Shown: in pieces, positions 1 through 7,773 of the stretch
Numbering within the stretch: the stretch's first letter is position 1
Layout: each line of letters opens with the position of its first letter
Origin: Hyphomicrobiales bacterium
Lineage (GTDB): Bacteria > Pseudomonadota > Alphaproteobacteria > Rhizobiales > Beijerinckiaceae
Direction of reading: 5' to 3'
NCBI GenBank assembly: GCA_019247605.1
Contig: JAFBAS010000169.1
Span: forward strand, 1 to 36,718
DNA length: 36,718 nt
Position numbers and translations under genes: made by a program
Notes under the pieces: model-generated
Told to the model about the DNA's origin: nothing
What the model saw: the letters and a program-made list of their open reading frames with translations, nothing else
Database searches by the model: none

Positions 1-197
1 GACATGTAATAGGTCGATTCACCCCCGATCTCGGGAGGCATCCAGCCGCGCGTATCGTCGCCGCGCTTCGGTTCCTCGACTTTCCACACGTCCGCGCCAA
101 GATCGGCGAGCGTTTGCGCGCACCAGGGCCCGGCGAGCACACGCGAGAGGTCGAGGACCTTGATTCCGCCGAGCGGCGGAGACATAGGAGGTTGCAT
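1..197 (-). CDS. CaiB/BaiF family CoA-transferase, N-terminal part (gene runs off the window)
   Basis: The first 65 codons of a family III CoA-transferase are read on the minus strand; the rest lies beyond position 1. The segment [20 protein letters not shown], followed by [19 protein letters not shown], is the hallmark N-terminus of the CaiB/BaiF family, where the first Rossmann-like half binds CoA. Members move CoA between carboxylic acids such as formyl/oxalyl, succinyl/itaconyl or carnitine derivatives; the substrate cannot be told from this fragment. Two in-frame ATGs are possible, at 197 (MQPPMSPP) and 185 (MSPP). The first has an AAGGG about 8 nt upstream and the second has no Shine-Dalgarno sequence, so 197 is preferred. 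Family identity is secure; the specific reaction is unknown. Confidence 0.88.
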   Translation of the reverse strand, partial: MQPPMSPPLGGIKVLDLSRVLAGPWCAQTLADLGADVWKVEEPKRGDDTRGWMPPEIGGESTYYM

Positions 198-369
198 TTA
201 AGCCCTTGAAATTGAAAGATCGCAGCATGAGGGTGCCGCGGATGAGAGCAGACGCAGTCCGTCTTAATGGCACATACGGGGCTTGCCTAGTTGACACGAA
301 ACGACCACTTTCAGAGGACTGTTGTCAGCAAGCTATCAACTGAGCTGGCGAATCAGGCGAGGAAAGCCG

Positions 370-681
370 ATGCTCTACTCACATACCGGGCCCGCCCACG
401 GATTTGCCGACGCCATCGGCGCTGGCTTGAAAGTAGTCGCGCGCATTTATCCGAAGACTCAACGTGGAGTGTGGATCACGCAGGTGTGGGGTTACACCTT
501 GGCGATCGCTATTGGAATCGGCCTCCTTGTAGCTTTCTTGGCCAATGATCATCGAATGGTTTACCCGATAGCCAGCCTTAGTCTTCTCGTTGGGATTGTC
601 GGCACGCTCTTGGCGATCAGGCACACGACAGGCGTTCAAAAAAGAGCAACCTCGAAGGAAAGTATCTTTCGACCCCTGTAG
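370..681 (+). CDS. Small membrane protein of unknown function (103 aa)
   Basis: I do not recognise this protein. The start at 370 is chosen because GAGGAAA ends 4 nt before the ATG; a longer TTG-started form from 322 lacks such a site. The product has a soluble N-terminus of about 40 residues (MLYSHTGPAHGFADAIGAGL...) and two hydrophobic segments, roughly residues 43-60 and 66-84, then a basic tail (GVQKRATSKES). It therefore looks like a two-helix inner-membrane protein. The next open frame begins 14 nt downstream with its own Shine-Dalgarno, so the two may be co-transcribed. No domain signature was seen. It could be a lineage-specific protein; existence as a gene rests on the ribosome site and hydrophobicity only. 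Confidence 0.5.
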   Translation: MLYSHTGPAHGFADAIGAGLKVVARIYPKTQRGVWITQVWGYTLAIAIGIGLLVAFLANDHRMVYPIASLSLLVGIVGTLLAIRHTTGVQKRATSKESIFRPL

Positions 682-695
682 CGAGGACCATCGGG

Positions 696-1157
696 ATGGT
701 TCTCGGAATCCTCGCTGCTTCGATTGCCGCCCTGATCGCTTGCTTAGGCTTCGTAGTTGGCTTTTCCCAATATCCTGATCCCGACCTTGGACCTCGCCTT
801 GCCGTTGCGGTGGGAATGGGATCAGCGGCTGCTTGGGCCGTTGCCTCCACGTGCAGTAGCCGCAATCCGTTGGGCAATTGGTTCAACCTTTTCGCAGCTG
901 TCTTGGCCGCGACCTCGCTTGGATACCTGACGCCGCCCGAGCCTTTCTGTAGGCAAATCACAGACAGTCATGGAAGCCCGGTGCGATGGAAGGGTGAGAG
1001 TTGGCTCTATTCGCGAGCTTGCGAATTGCGGCTCTTGTCCCGTGTTTCCTCGACGAACGCGCAAACGCCACCTGTTGCCGTAGCGCGACTTCAATTCGAG
1101 GCTGGATTGACCGGGAGACAAGTGGGGTCCGGAATGGCTCAACAGGAAGCGCGCTGA
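696..1157 (+). CDS. Putative membrane protein of unknown function (153 aa)
   Basis: Unrecognised. The ATG at 696 has AGGA at 684-687, a normal spacing. The first 85 residues are strongly hydrophobic, with segments at about 1-22, 33-50 and 62-79 (MVLGILAASIAALIACLGFV at the start), suggesting three membrane helices. The remainder (from about residue 85) is hydrophilic, basic and has no recognisable fold, so the true C-terminus may be spurious or recently altered. It follows the 370-681 gene by 14 nt and may share its transcript. Coding on this strand is moderately supported; function is unknown. Confidence 0.42.
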   Translation: MVLGILAASIAALIACLGFVVGFSQYPDPDLGPRLAVAVGMGSAAAWAVASTCSSRNPLGNWFNLFAAVLAATSLGYLTPPEPFCRQITDSHGSPVRWKGESWLYSRACELRLLSRVSSTNAQTPPVAVARLQFEAGLTGRQVGSGMAQQEAR

Positions 1158-1315
1158 GCTTATCGGGGAAACGCGAGCTCACTTCAGCATTTGAGAGCTC
1201 AACGAGAAAATCAAAACCCTCTTGCCGAGCCATCAAAAATTTTTCTACCGCGGTGGTTTCACCCGGGCAATCTCTTCTGCCGCGTGACAATGGGAGTAGA
1301 AAAAACCGTTGAGGC

Positions 1316-1732
1316 TCAATCGTCCCGGTGCACGCGTTCGGAGCGCTCATGGCGCTCCTGCGCCTCGATCGAGAGCGTGGCGATCGGCCGGGCCTCGAGG
1401 CGCTTGAGCGAGATCGGCTCGCCGGTCTCCTCGCAATAGCCGTAGGTTCCCTCATCGATTCGTGCGAGCGCCGCGTCGATCTTCGATATGAGCTTGCGCT
1501 GTCGGTCGCGTGCCCGAAGCTCGATCGAGCGATCGGTCTCGGTGGAGGCCCGGTCCGCGAGATCGGGCAGATGCTCGCGTTCGGACTGCAATTGCTGAAG
1601 CGTTTCGCGGCTTTCCCGCAGAATTTCGTCTCGCCACCTCCACAATTTGCGGCGGAAATACTCCCGCTGCCGCTCATTCATGAAGGCTTCCTTGTCTGAA
1701 GGTTTGTACTCGTCGATGACCGCTTCGCGCAT
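1316..1732 (-). CDS. dksA: RNA polymerase-binding transcription factor DksA
   Basis: A 138-residue DksA/TraR-family protein. DksA binds the secondary channel of RNA polymerase and, with ppGpp, resets promoter use during starvation. The start MREAVIDEYKPSDKEAFMNE is typical of rhizobial DksA. The coiled-coil tip carries the DxxDxA motif (D57, D60, A62) needed for activity. The C-terminal finger is YGYCEETGEPISLKRLEARP: only one cysteine (C100) of the four in the E. coli zinc finger remains, which is usual for this alphaproteobacterial form. Length matches the family. A much longer open frame continues upstream in the same phase, but the internal ATG at 1732 matches the known N-terminus and the upstream part is antisense-like shadow. 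It stands alone, with 221 bp between it and the MBOAT gene. Confidence 0.96.
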   Translation of the reverse strand: MREAVIDEYKPSDKEAFMNERQREYFRRKLWRWRDEILRESRETLQQLQSEREHLPDLADRASTETDRSIELRARDRQRKLISKIDAALARIDEGTYGYCEETGEPISLKRLEARPIATLSIEAQERHERSERVHRDD

Positions 1733-1953
1733 GCGCAACCCATGACATCCGCTGTCGAGGACAGCCCCTGAAACCGCCGCGCTTATAGAGTGCTCCGCGT
1801 GACTCCACAATGACTTATCGGAGGTATTGATCGGCCGCGTGTTTCGCGTAAAGGCTCGGGATCGCGTAGCGTCGGGGGTCGTGGCGCTTGACTGAAGGGC
1901 GATTGGGGCATTCCGGCCGCCCCTTCGCCCGCGCAGCCTGCCTCCTTCGTGTG

Positions 1954-3324
1954 TCAGAACTGAAAATAGATGAATTCGTAGTTCTGCTCGTTGCCAAGCT
2001 CGAGGAGCAGGAGAACGAACGCGAAGGCGAGCGCCAGGCCGAGGCCTTTCGACGGGCGGGCTTTCATGGCGATGTCGTAAGCGGTCGGCCCGACCATCGC
2101 GAAAATCGCGGCGGGAAGAAGAAGCCGCCACTTGAGCGCGGCGCCCAAGGGGCCTGCCCCAGCAAGCGTCAAATAGAGGCGTTGCGCCACATCGAAGCTT
2201 GGGGCTCGAAACAAGACCCAGGCGAGCACGACGAAAAGCAGCGTTGAACTCCAGCCGATCACCGCCGGCATGCGAAACCCGATCTTGCGCCAAATGACGC
2301 CGGCGCAAAGGCCCAGCCCATGCGCCACGCCCCAAGCGACGAAGGTGAGCGCTGCGCCATGCCAAAGCCCGCCGAGCGCCATGGTTGCGAGCAGCGCGAC
2401 TAGCTGGCGCGCAAGGCCGTGGCGATTTCCACCGAGCGGAATGTAGAGATAATCGCGCAGAAAGCGCGAGAGCGTCATATGCCAGCGCCGCCAGAAATCG
2501 GCAAGGCTCGTGGCGCGATAGGGCACGTTGAAGTTCTGTGGCAGGCTGATGCCGAACAACAACGCGATGCCGAGCGCCATGTCGGTGTAGCCCGAGAAGT
2601 CGAAGTAGATCTGCAGGGTGAAGGCGAGCACGCCTTCCCAGGCCTGCATCACCGTGAGAGGGGCGTGCTCGGCCGCGAGGCTGAAGATGGGGTTTGCGTA
2701 ATTCGCAAGCCCATCTCCCAGGATGGTTTTCTTTGCAAGGCCGAACGCGATGAGGATCAGGCCGCGGCCGAAGCGCTCCTGCCAGCCCGCGCCGAAGGCG
2801 CGCACCTCGAATTGATGCATGACCTCCGACCAGCGCACCAGAGGTCCCGAGAGCACTTGCGGGAAAAAGGCGATGTAAAGGCCATAGCGGGTGAGTCCGT
2901 AGAGCGGCGCAACGCCGGCCCGAAGATCGGCGAGATACATCACGTGATGAAAGGTGAAGAACGAAATACCGAGCGGTAGCGCGAAACGCGGTTCCGGCAG
3001 GTCGAGCCCGCCCAAGGCGTTGGCGATGCTGGCGAAGAACCCGGAATATTTGAAAACGCCGAGCACCAGGAGATTTGCGGCGATGGCAAGCGGGAGGACA
3101 AAGGCGGGGCGCCGCTTGCCGAAAATTCGCGCGACGATCCAATTGCCGAGGATCGACGCCACGATGAGCGGCACGAAGCGCCAATCCCAATATCCGTAGA
3201 AGACGAGCGAAAGCGCGAGCAGGACCCGCAGCCGAAGCCGAGGTGCGAAACGCTCTGCGAGCCCCTGGATCAGGAGCGCGGCCGGCAGGAAGACGAGGAG
3301 GAAAGGGAAAGAGTTGAACAGCAT
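1954..3324 (-). CDS. MBOAT family O-acyltransferase (AlgI/DltB-like)
   Basis: A 456-residue polytopic membrane protein of the MBOAT family. AlgI-type members pass acyl (usually acetyl) groups across the inner membrane to exported polysaccharides. Family marks in order: MLFNSFPFLLVFLPAALL start, LGISFFTFHHVMYLADLRAG, FSGYTDMALGIALLFGI, NFNVPYRATSLADFWRRWHM, and LGGLWHGAALTFVAWG, which carries the conserved catalytic histidine. More than ten hydrophobic stretches are visible and the length is normal for AlgI relatives. No SGNH/AlgJ/AlgX partner or polysaccharide gene lies beside it, so the substrate is unknown. The nearest upstream gene (YcjF-like) ends 106 bp away on the same strand. Family assignment is sure; the sugar target is not inferable. 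Confidence 0.93.
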   Translation of the reverse strand: MLFNSFPFLLVFLPAALLIQGLAERFAPRLRLRVLLALSLVFYGYWDWRFVPLIVASILGNWIVARIFGKRRPAFVLPLAIAANLLVLGVFKYSGFFASIANALGGLDLPEPRFALPLGISFFTFHHVMYLADLRAGVAPLYGLTRYGLYIAFFPQVLSGPLVRWSEVMHQFEVRAFGAGWQERFGRGLILIAFGLAKKTILGDGLANYANPIFSLAAEHAPLTVMQAWEGVLAFTLQIYFDFSGYTDMALGIALLFGISLPQNFNVPYRATSLADFWRRWHMTLSRFLRDYLYIPLGGNRHGLARQLVALLATMALGGLWHGAALTFVAWGVAHGLGLCAGVIWRKIGFRMPAVIGWSSTLLFVVLAWVLFRAPSFDVAQRLYLTLAGAGPLGAALKWRLLLPAAIFAMVGPTAYDIAMKARPSKGLGLALAFAFVLLLLELGNEQNYEFIYFQF

Positions 3325-3430
3325 GGCCCGCGCGGGCGCGTAGGTGGAGCTTCACTTGCCCATCCGCGCCGCTGAAGCGCTGCATCGCGGAGGAAGGCGC
3401 AAAGGTCAATGGGCGGGGCTCAACTTGAGC

Positions 3431-4477
3431 TCAACCCCCCTTCGGCTTCGCGACCGATTTGCGGATGAGCGCTCCGGCGACATCGGACAATTTGGGCGCG
3501 GGGACGGCGACGAAGGGCAAGGGGCGGCAAGCCTCGATGGTGGCAAGGCCGACACGTGCGGTGAGGAGCCCGTTGAGCACACCCTCGCCGAGCTTTGCAG
3601 AGAGCCGCGACGCGATGCCGTGACCGAGAACCTGCTGCACGAGGCTGTCGCCGACCGCCATGCCCCCGGTGATGGCAAGGTATGAGAGCACCCGGCGAAT
3701 TATCGCGAGAAAGCCGAGGAATCCTGGACGCGAGCCGTAGATCTCGCTCACGCGCCGCACGAGCCAAAGGGATTGGCCAGCGACGAACAAAACGTCAAAA
3801 ACAGCACGCGGGGCGAGCGCGGTGACGATGGATACGCGCTGTGCTGACGCCGCGACCAGACGCCGCGCCTCGATGTCGAGCGGCAAGATCAGTTCGCGCT
3901 CGGCGACAGCAAGCCGGTCCGCGGGATCGAGAACATCGCGATCGAGCTCGGCGAGCAGGGCGCGTGCCCGTGCCGTTTCCGGACGATGGGCATAGAGGTT
4001 TGCAAGCGCGGCGACAAAGGTCCTCGCAGCGAGGGCATCGCGGTTCTCGCGAAGCTGCGTCGCCTCCTTGCGCATTGCGGTGATGCGCCGTTGGCGCCAG
4101 ATGGAAAGGGCCTCGCGTCCGAGAAGGCCAAGCAGGGCCAAGCCGGCGAGCGCGGCAAGCGCTGAGGCGACACCGCCGAGCCAGGCATTCTGGTCGAAGA
4201 GCGACGCGATACCCCGTTCGATCGCGGTCGAGAGGCCGATGAGCGCCAATCCCGAGAGGGCGAAGGCAAGGACATTGCCGAAGCTCAGCCGCCCACCACG
4301 CGCCCCCACCGCAGGGCTTAACGACAGGTCCGGATCGCCTGTCTCGGCAAGTTCGCTCTCGAGCGACCGGTCGGGCGCGATCGCGACGGCATTGCGCGAG
4401 GCCGGTTTATCCTCGAGCGAGAAGTTCCCGTTCTCGGCTTCGTGCAACCGAAAGGCGCGCGGGCGGTTCGATGCCAT
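3431..4477 (-). CDS. YcjF-like membrane protein (TIGR01620 / DUF697)
   Basis: A protein of about 348 residues related to E. coli YcjF. A cytoplasmic N-terminus containing RPRAFRLHEAENGNFSLE is followed by two adjacent membrane helices (about 82-100 and 113-134 counting from the longer start) and a conserved soluble region with a hydrophobic DUF697-type C-terminal part (RVLSYLAITGGMAVGDSLVQ). I prefer the ATG at 4477 because GAGGAG sits 7 nt upstream. The alternative is a GTG at 4519 that overlaps the stop of the upstream YcjX-like gene as GTGA and would add 14 residues. Either start implies tight translational coupling to that gene. YcjX/YcjF pairs are widespread in Proteobacteria and linked to envelope stress; the molecular role is unknown. 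Confidence 0.88.
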   Translation of the reverse strand: MASNRPRAFRLHEAENGNFSLEDKPASRNAVAIAPDRSLESELAETGDPDLSLSPAVGARGGRLSFGNVLAFALSGLALIGLSTAIERGIASLFDQNAWLGGVASALAALAGLALLGLLGREALSIWRQRRITAMRKEATQLRENRDALAARTFVAALANLYAHRPETARARALLAELDRDVLDPADRLAVAERELILPLDIEARRLVAASAQRVSIVTALAPRAVFDVLFVAGQSLWLVRRVSEIYGSRPGFLGFLAIIRRVLSYLAITGGMAVGDSLVQQVLGHGIASRLSAKLGEGVLNGLLTARVGLATIEACRPLPFVAVPAPKLSDVAGALIRKSVAKPKGG

Positions 4478-4515
4478 CAGGCGGCTCCTCGAAGGATCGC
4501 TGGCTTCAGGCGCGA

Positions 4516-5961
4516 TCACGCCAGGCGATCCCCCATCAGGAACTCCAAGGCGCGATCGAGGCGAATATGGGGAGCGCCGCGTATCTTCCCCAGCCCATCT
4601 TTCTCGACAAGCGGCGGACGAAAGCGCACGAAGCGCAGATCGAGCCCGCCTTTCGCATCGAGCGCCGCCTTGGGATCTTGCGGCAGATCGCCAGGGTAGA
4701 TCGCCGCTTCCGCCGTGCCATCGAACTCCTCGCCGTCGATCTTCTCGCCGGCCTCGGGAACTCCGATCACGGCCGCCAACATCGACCGGCCCTCACGCAC
4801 CGTTGCCTCATGGGTCGAACGCAAAGCCGAGAGCGCCAGCACATCGGTCTTCGCGCCGCGTTCTCGTGAACGTCGAAAGGCGCGTTCCACAAGAAGGCCG
4901 AGAATGGCCTGCAGCCGATCATGGCTCGTGTGGTGCAGCAGATCGGCCTTCGTCGCGGCAAAGAGCACCCGCTCGATCCGCGGCGCGAAGAGGGTGGAGA
5001 GAAGCGAGTTTCGCCCCACCCTGAAGGCCGCGAGCACATGATCGAGCGCAGCCTCGAGATCGGCCACCGCGCCCGCCCCCGCATTCAAAGGGGTCAGCAA
5101 GTCCACGAGCACGATCTGCCGATCGAGCCTTGCGAAGTGATCGCGAAAAAAAGGCAGGGCCACATGGTTCTTGTAGGCCTCGAACCGCCTCTCCATCAGA
5201 TCCGCAAGCGAGTCTCGAGGAACGGCCGCTTCGCCGAGCTCGAGCGGCGCGAAAGTGAGCGCGGGCGATCCTTCGAGATCGCCCGGCATGAGAAAACGCC
5301 CAGGCGGCAAAAGCGAGAGCGCGTGCGGCTCGGCGCGCGCGGCGAGAAGATAGCGGCGAAACGCATCCGCCGCTTTTGTTGCCTGCGCATCGGAAGCAGC
5401 CCCTCGCGGGTCGATTCCCGCCATGACGGCGCGCCACTCGGCCGAGAGCGAGATGCGCGCCGGCTCGCGAGCCGCCGCGACGCTCATGCGGGAAAACTCC
5501 GCGTAGCTTTGCTCCAGCAAGGGCAGATCGAGAAGCCATTCGCCCGGATAATCGACGATGTCGAGCGTGAGGCGGCGGGCGCCGCGGAACCAGGAAGCGG
5601 CGCTTTCATAGTCGATCTCGATCGACAATTCGCTGATGCGCCGGGTCGAATCGGGCCAGCGCCGATCCGGGCCCCTCATCGCGGCGAGGTTCTCCTCGTA
5701 AGGAAAGCGCGCAACGGCATCGTCGGGTTGAAACGTGAGACGAACGGCGCTGATCCGGCCTTGTGCTTGCGCCGCGAACATCGGCAGACGACCGCCCGCG
5801 ACGAGGGCGCGCACGAGGGCCGTGATGAAAATCGTCTTGCCGGAACGCGTAAGGCCGGTAACCCCAAGGCGAAGGCGTGGCGACCACCAATTCGCCGCCG
5901 CTTGCGCGGCCGAGCGCGCGGCAAGGAGCGCCTCCTGATAGGCGCCGAGCGCGGCCATCAT
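4516..5961 (-). CDS. YcjX-like P-loop protein (DUF463)
   Basis: A 481-residue predicted nucleoside-triphosphatase of the YcjX/DUF463 family. The Walker A loop is GLTRSGKT at residues 36-43, just after RLRLGVT. Other family segments include the GARRLTLDIVDYPGEWLLDL stretch, where DYPGEW fills the Walker B/switch position, and QIVLVDLLTPLNAG. It has no signal peptide or membrane helix, so it is likely cytosolic or tethered by its YcjF-like partner, which begins within or just after this gene's 3' end. The SixA-like gene ends 13 nt upstream of its start (ATGATG at 5961), so sixA-ycjX-ycjF read as one operon. Family assignment is firm; biochemical function is not established. Confidence 0.92.
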   Translation of the reverse strand: MMAALGAYQEALLAARSAAQAAANWWSPRLRLGVTGLTRSGKTIFITALVRALVAGGRLPMFAAQAQGRISAVRLTFQPDDAVARFPYEENLAAMRGPDRRWPDSTRRISELSIEIDYESAASWFRGARRLTLDIVDYPGEWLLDLPLLEQSYAEFSRMSVAAAREPARISLSAEWRAVMAGIDPRGAASDAQATKAADAFRRYLLAARAEPHALSLLPPGRFLMPGDLEGSPALTFAPLELGEAAVPRDSLADLMERRFEAYKNHVALPFFRDHFARLDRQIVLVDLLTPLNAGAGAVADLEAALDHVLAAFRVGRNSLLSTLFAPRIERVLFAATKADLLHHTSHDRLQAILGLLVERAFRRSRERGAKTDVLALSALRSTHEATVREGRSMLAAVIGVPEAGEKIDGEEFDGTAEAAIYPGDLPQDPKAALDAKGGLDLRFVRFRPPLVEKDGLGKIRGAPHIRLDRALEFLMGDRLA

Positions 5962-5974
5962 CGCGCCCAGGCGC

Positions 5975-6502
5975 TCAGGCGCCGCCCTCGCCGCGCAAGC
6001 CCTTCGGCGTCACGAAGCGGTCGAGCCTCGCCGATCCGTCGGCGAGCTCGCGCCAGACCTCGCCTGCAAGGTCGAGCACGGCGAGCGCGGTTGTCGGGAA
6101 TTTCGTGCGCATCCGCGCGAGCGCGTAACGGTCGCCGTGACCGACAAGGCGATGGGCAAGATCGGCGAGGCCAGGATTGTGGCCGATAAGGAGAATTTCG
6201 CCCAATTCATCTGGCGTCTCGGCGATCACATTTGCGAGCCGGCTCGCCGGCGCGTCGTAAATTCTGCGGTCGAAGCGCAGCTCCGGCACCCTCCCCAGCC
6301 CTTGCACCAGAAGGTCCCAGGTCTGCCGGGTACGCACCGCTGTTGAGACGAGCGCAAGCGAGGGCAGAAGCATCTCGCCTTGCATATACGCCCCCATGCG
6401 GCGCGCATCTTCGCGTCCACGTGACGCCAGAGGGCGTTCATGATCGCCGACGCCGGTTGGCCGGTCGGACTTCGCGTGACGCAGAAGAAGAAGGCGCTTC
6501 AC
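5975..6502 (-). CDS. SixA-like histidine phosphatase
   Basis: A 175-residue member of the branch-2 histidine phosphatase family, close to SixA. The catalytic RHA triplet (residues 8-10, with H9 the phospho-acceptor) follows MKRLLLL. GDHERPLASRGREDA carries the conserved 'PL(S/T)xxG' segment, and IGHNPGL supplies the second catalytic histidine (H108). SixA removes phosphate from histidine phosphotransfer domains of phosphorelay or nitrogen-PTS proteins; whether this one does so is inferred from family only. Length is near the family norm. It lies 13 nt upstream of the ycjX-like gene in the same direction, and its ATG overlaps the stop of a possible 21-codon leader (ATGA), so expression may be coupled. 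Confidence 0.9.
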   Translation of the reverse strand: MKRLLLLRHAKSDRPTGVGDHERPLASRGREDARRMGAYMQGEMLLPSLALVSTAVRTRQTWDLLVQGLGRVPELRFDRRIYDAPASRLANVIAETPDELGEILLIGHNPGLADLAHRLVGHGDRYALARMRTKFPTTALAVLDLAGEVWRELADGSARLDRFVTPKGLRGEGGA

Positions 6503-6564
6503 GAACTTGACCCTTCGACAAGGCGCAAGAGAACGGGACCGACGGCTCTCGCGACGAGGCTCAT
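6499..6564 (-). CDS. Possible 21-aa leader ORF overlapping the SixA-like gene
   Basis: A short frame encoding MSLVARAVGPVLLRLVEGSS plus one more Ser ends with TGA overlapping the ATG of the SixA-like gene (ATGA at 6502-6499). A GAGGT lies a few bases before its ATG. It may provide translational coupling for the downstream gene or be chance; nothing in the peptide is recognisable beyond a hydrophobic stretch. Confidence 0.2.
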   Translation of the reverse strand: MSLVARAVGPVLLRLVEGSSS

Positions 6565-6599
6565 CTTACCTCGATAATCGCGTGCTTCCGAGCGCATCT

Positions 6600-7565
6600 T
6601 CAGGGCGGCGTCCCGCCCGAGAGGGCCTTGGCGGCGAGCGCGCGATCGATATTGCCGCCCGATAAAATCACGGCGAGCTTCGTGCCGGGGCGGCGCTCCT
6701 TGTCCTTGGCGAGCGCCGCGAGCGGGGCAGCGCCCGCGCCTTCCGCGAGATTGTGCGTATCCTCGTGAAGGACGCGGATCGCCTCGGCGATCTCGTCCTC
6801 GCTCACCTCGACGATGCGCTCGGCGCCCTTGCGGATGAGCTCGAGCGCGCGGGCGTTCGGAACGCGAACCGCAATGCCGTCCGCGAAGGTCGAGACCGAA
6901 TTCACCGGCATGACGCGTCCGGCATCGAAGGAAAGCCGGTAGGCGTTGGCGCGCTCGGGCACGACGCCGACGATGCGTGTCGCAAGTCCCATCGCGTCGC
7001 GCACGCCGATGAGGCCGCAAATGCCCGAACCCATGCCGATCGGCGCGTAAAGCGTGTCGATATCACGGTGCGCGCGGAAGAGCTCGAGCGCGTAGGTCGC
7101 AACCCCTTTGACGAGGTCGGGCGCGAAAGAGTGCACGAATTCGAAACCGCGCTCCTCGGCGATTTTTTCGGCCGCCTCCGCCGCATCGTCGAAATCCCTT
7201 CCGACCTCGATGAGCTCGGCGCCGAGCGCACGCATCGCGGCGTTCTTCTCGATCGAATTCCCGGAAGGGGCGACGATCGTCACAGGCACGTCGAAGACGC
7301 GACCAGCGAAAGCGAGGCTCTGGCCGTGATTGCCGCGCGTTGCGCTGACGATCCCCCTGACGTCAAGTCGCTCGCGCTTGAGCCGCTCCACGTAGACGAG
7401 GCCGCCGCGCAGCTTGAAGGCGCCCACCGGCGTGTGGTTCTCGTGCTTGACGACGATGTTCGCGCCGAACCTTTTGCCGAGAAGCGGCCAGGCGTATTGC
7501 GGCGTCGCCGCCATGTGGCGGCGCACCAGCACCTCTGCCTCCTCGACGTCGGCAAGCGTGAACAT
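6600..7565 (-). CDS. Threonine/serine dehydratase-like PLP enzyme
   Basis: A fold-type II PLP enzyme of 321 residues, the length of single-domain catabolic threonine/serine dehydratases with no C-terminal ACT regulatory domain. These enzymes deaminate threonine to 2-oxobutanoate or serine to pyruvate. The PLP lysine is in GAFKLRGG (K51). SATRGNHGQS binds the substrate carboxylate, the glycine-rich GMGSGICG loop holds the PLP phosphate, and ILSGGNID near the end contacts the cofactor ring. The start at 7565 is preferred because GGGAAGG precedes it; an in-frame ATG at 7586 without a ribosome site would add seven residues. Related racemases or threo-3-hydroxyaspartate dehydratases share these motifs, so substrate is open. 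It is divergent from the ABC transporter and 97 bp upstream of the SixA-like gene. Confidence 0.9.
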   Translation of the reverse strand: MFTLADVEEAEVLVRRHMAATPQYAWPLLGKRFGANIVVKHENHTPVGAFKLRGGLVYVERLKRERLDVRGIVSATRGNHGQSLAFAGRVFDVPVTIVAPSGNSIEKNAAMRALGAELIEVGRDFDDAAEAAEKIAEERGFEFVHSFAPDLVKGVATYALELFRAHRDIDTLYAPIGMGSGICGLIGVRDAMGLATRIVGVVPERANAYRLSFDAGRVMPVNSVSTFADGIAVRVPNARALELIRKGAERIVEVSEDEIAEAIRVLHEDTHNLAEGAGAAPLAALAKDKERRPGTKLAVILSGGNIDRALAAKALSGGTPP

Positions 7566-7773
7566 GTGCCTTCCCTTCGCATCCATGAGGGAGCTTGATG
7601 GGCGTCATCTTCTGTTGGGAACCAGATTCCCGCCTGCGTCAACGGCAGGAAGGCATCGTGCCATGGAGCTTGGCGCATGGGACCAATCTCCTGGCGTGCC
7701 CCCATGGCTATCGGCCCCGGGCTTTCGCATATAAAGCCAACCCGCTTCGACAGAAGAGTTTCCCGTTCTTCCC

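Noticed and set aside
958-1677. A 239-codon minus-strand frame overlapping dksA and the 696-1157 gene
   Set aside because: Its N-terminal half is dksA in another frame. The rest has no recognised domain and conflicts with better-supported frames.
1316-3409. A 697-codon minus-strand frame covering dksA and most of the MBOAT gene
   Set aside because: Only its last 138 codons are DksA. The upstream part is an out-of-frame reading of the MBOAT gene with arginine-rich, non-protein-like composition.
3415-3440. GGGG ... TTGAGCTCAA ... CCCCCC around the YcjF-like stop as a terminator
   Set aside because: The 10-bp palindrome is real, but the outer G and C runs are not symmetric about it and there is no T tract.
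7707-7735. TATAAA at 7730-7735 as a promoter -10 box for the ABC transporter
   Set aside because: No acceptable -35 element is found at 16-18 bp upstream.
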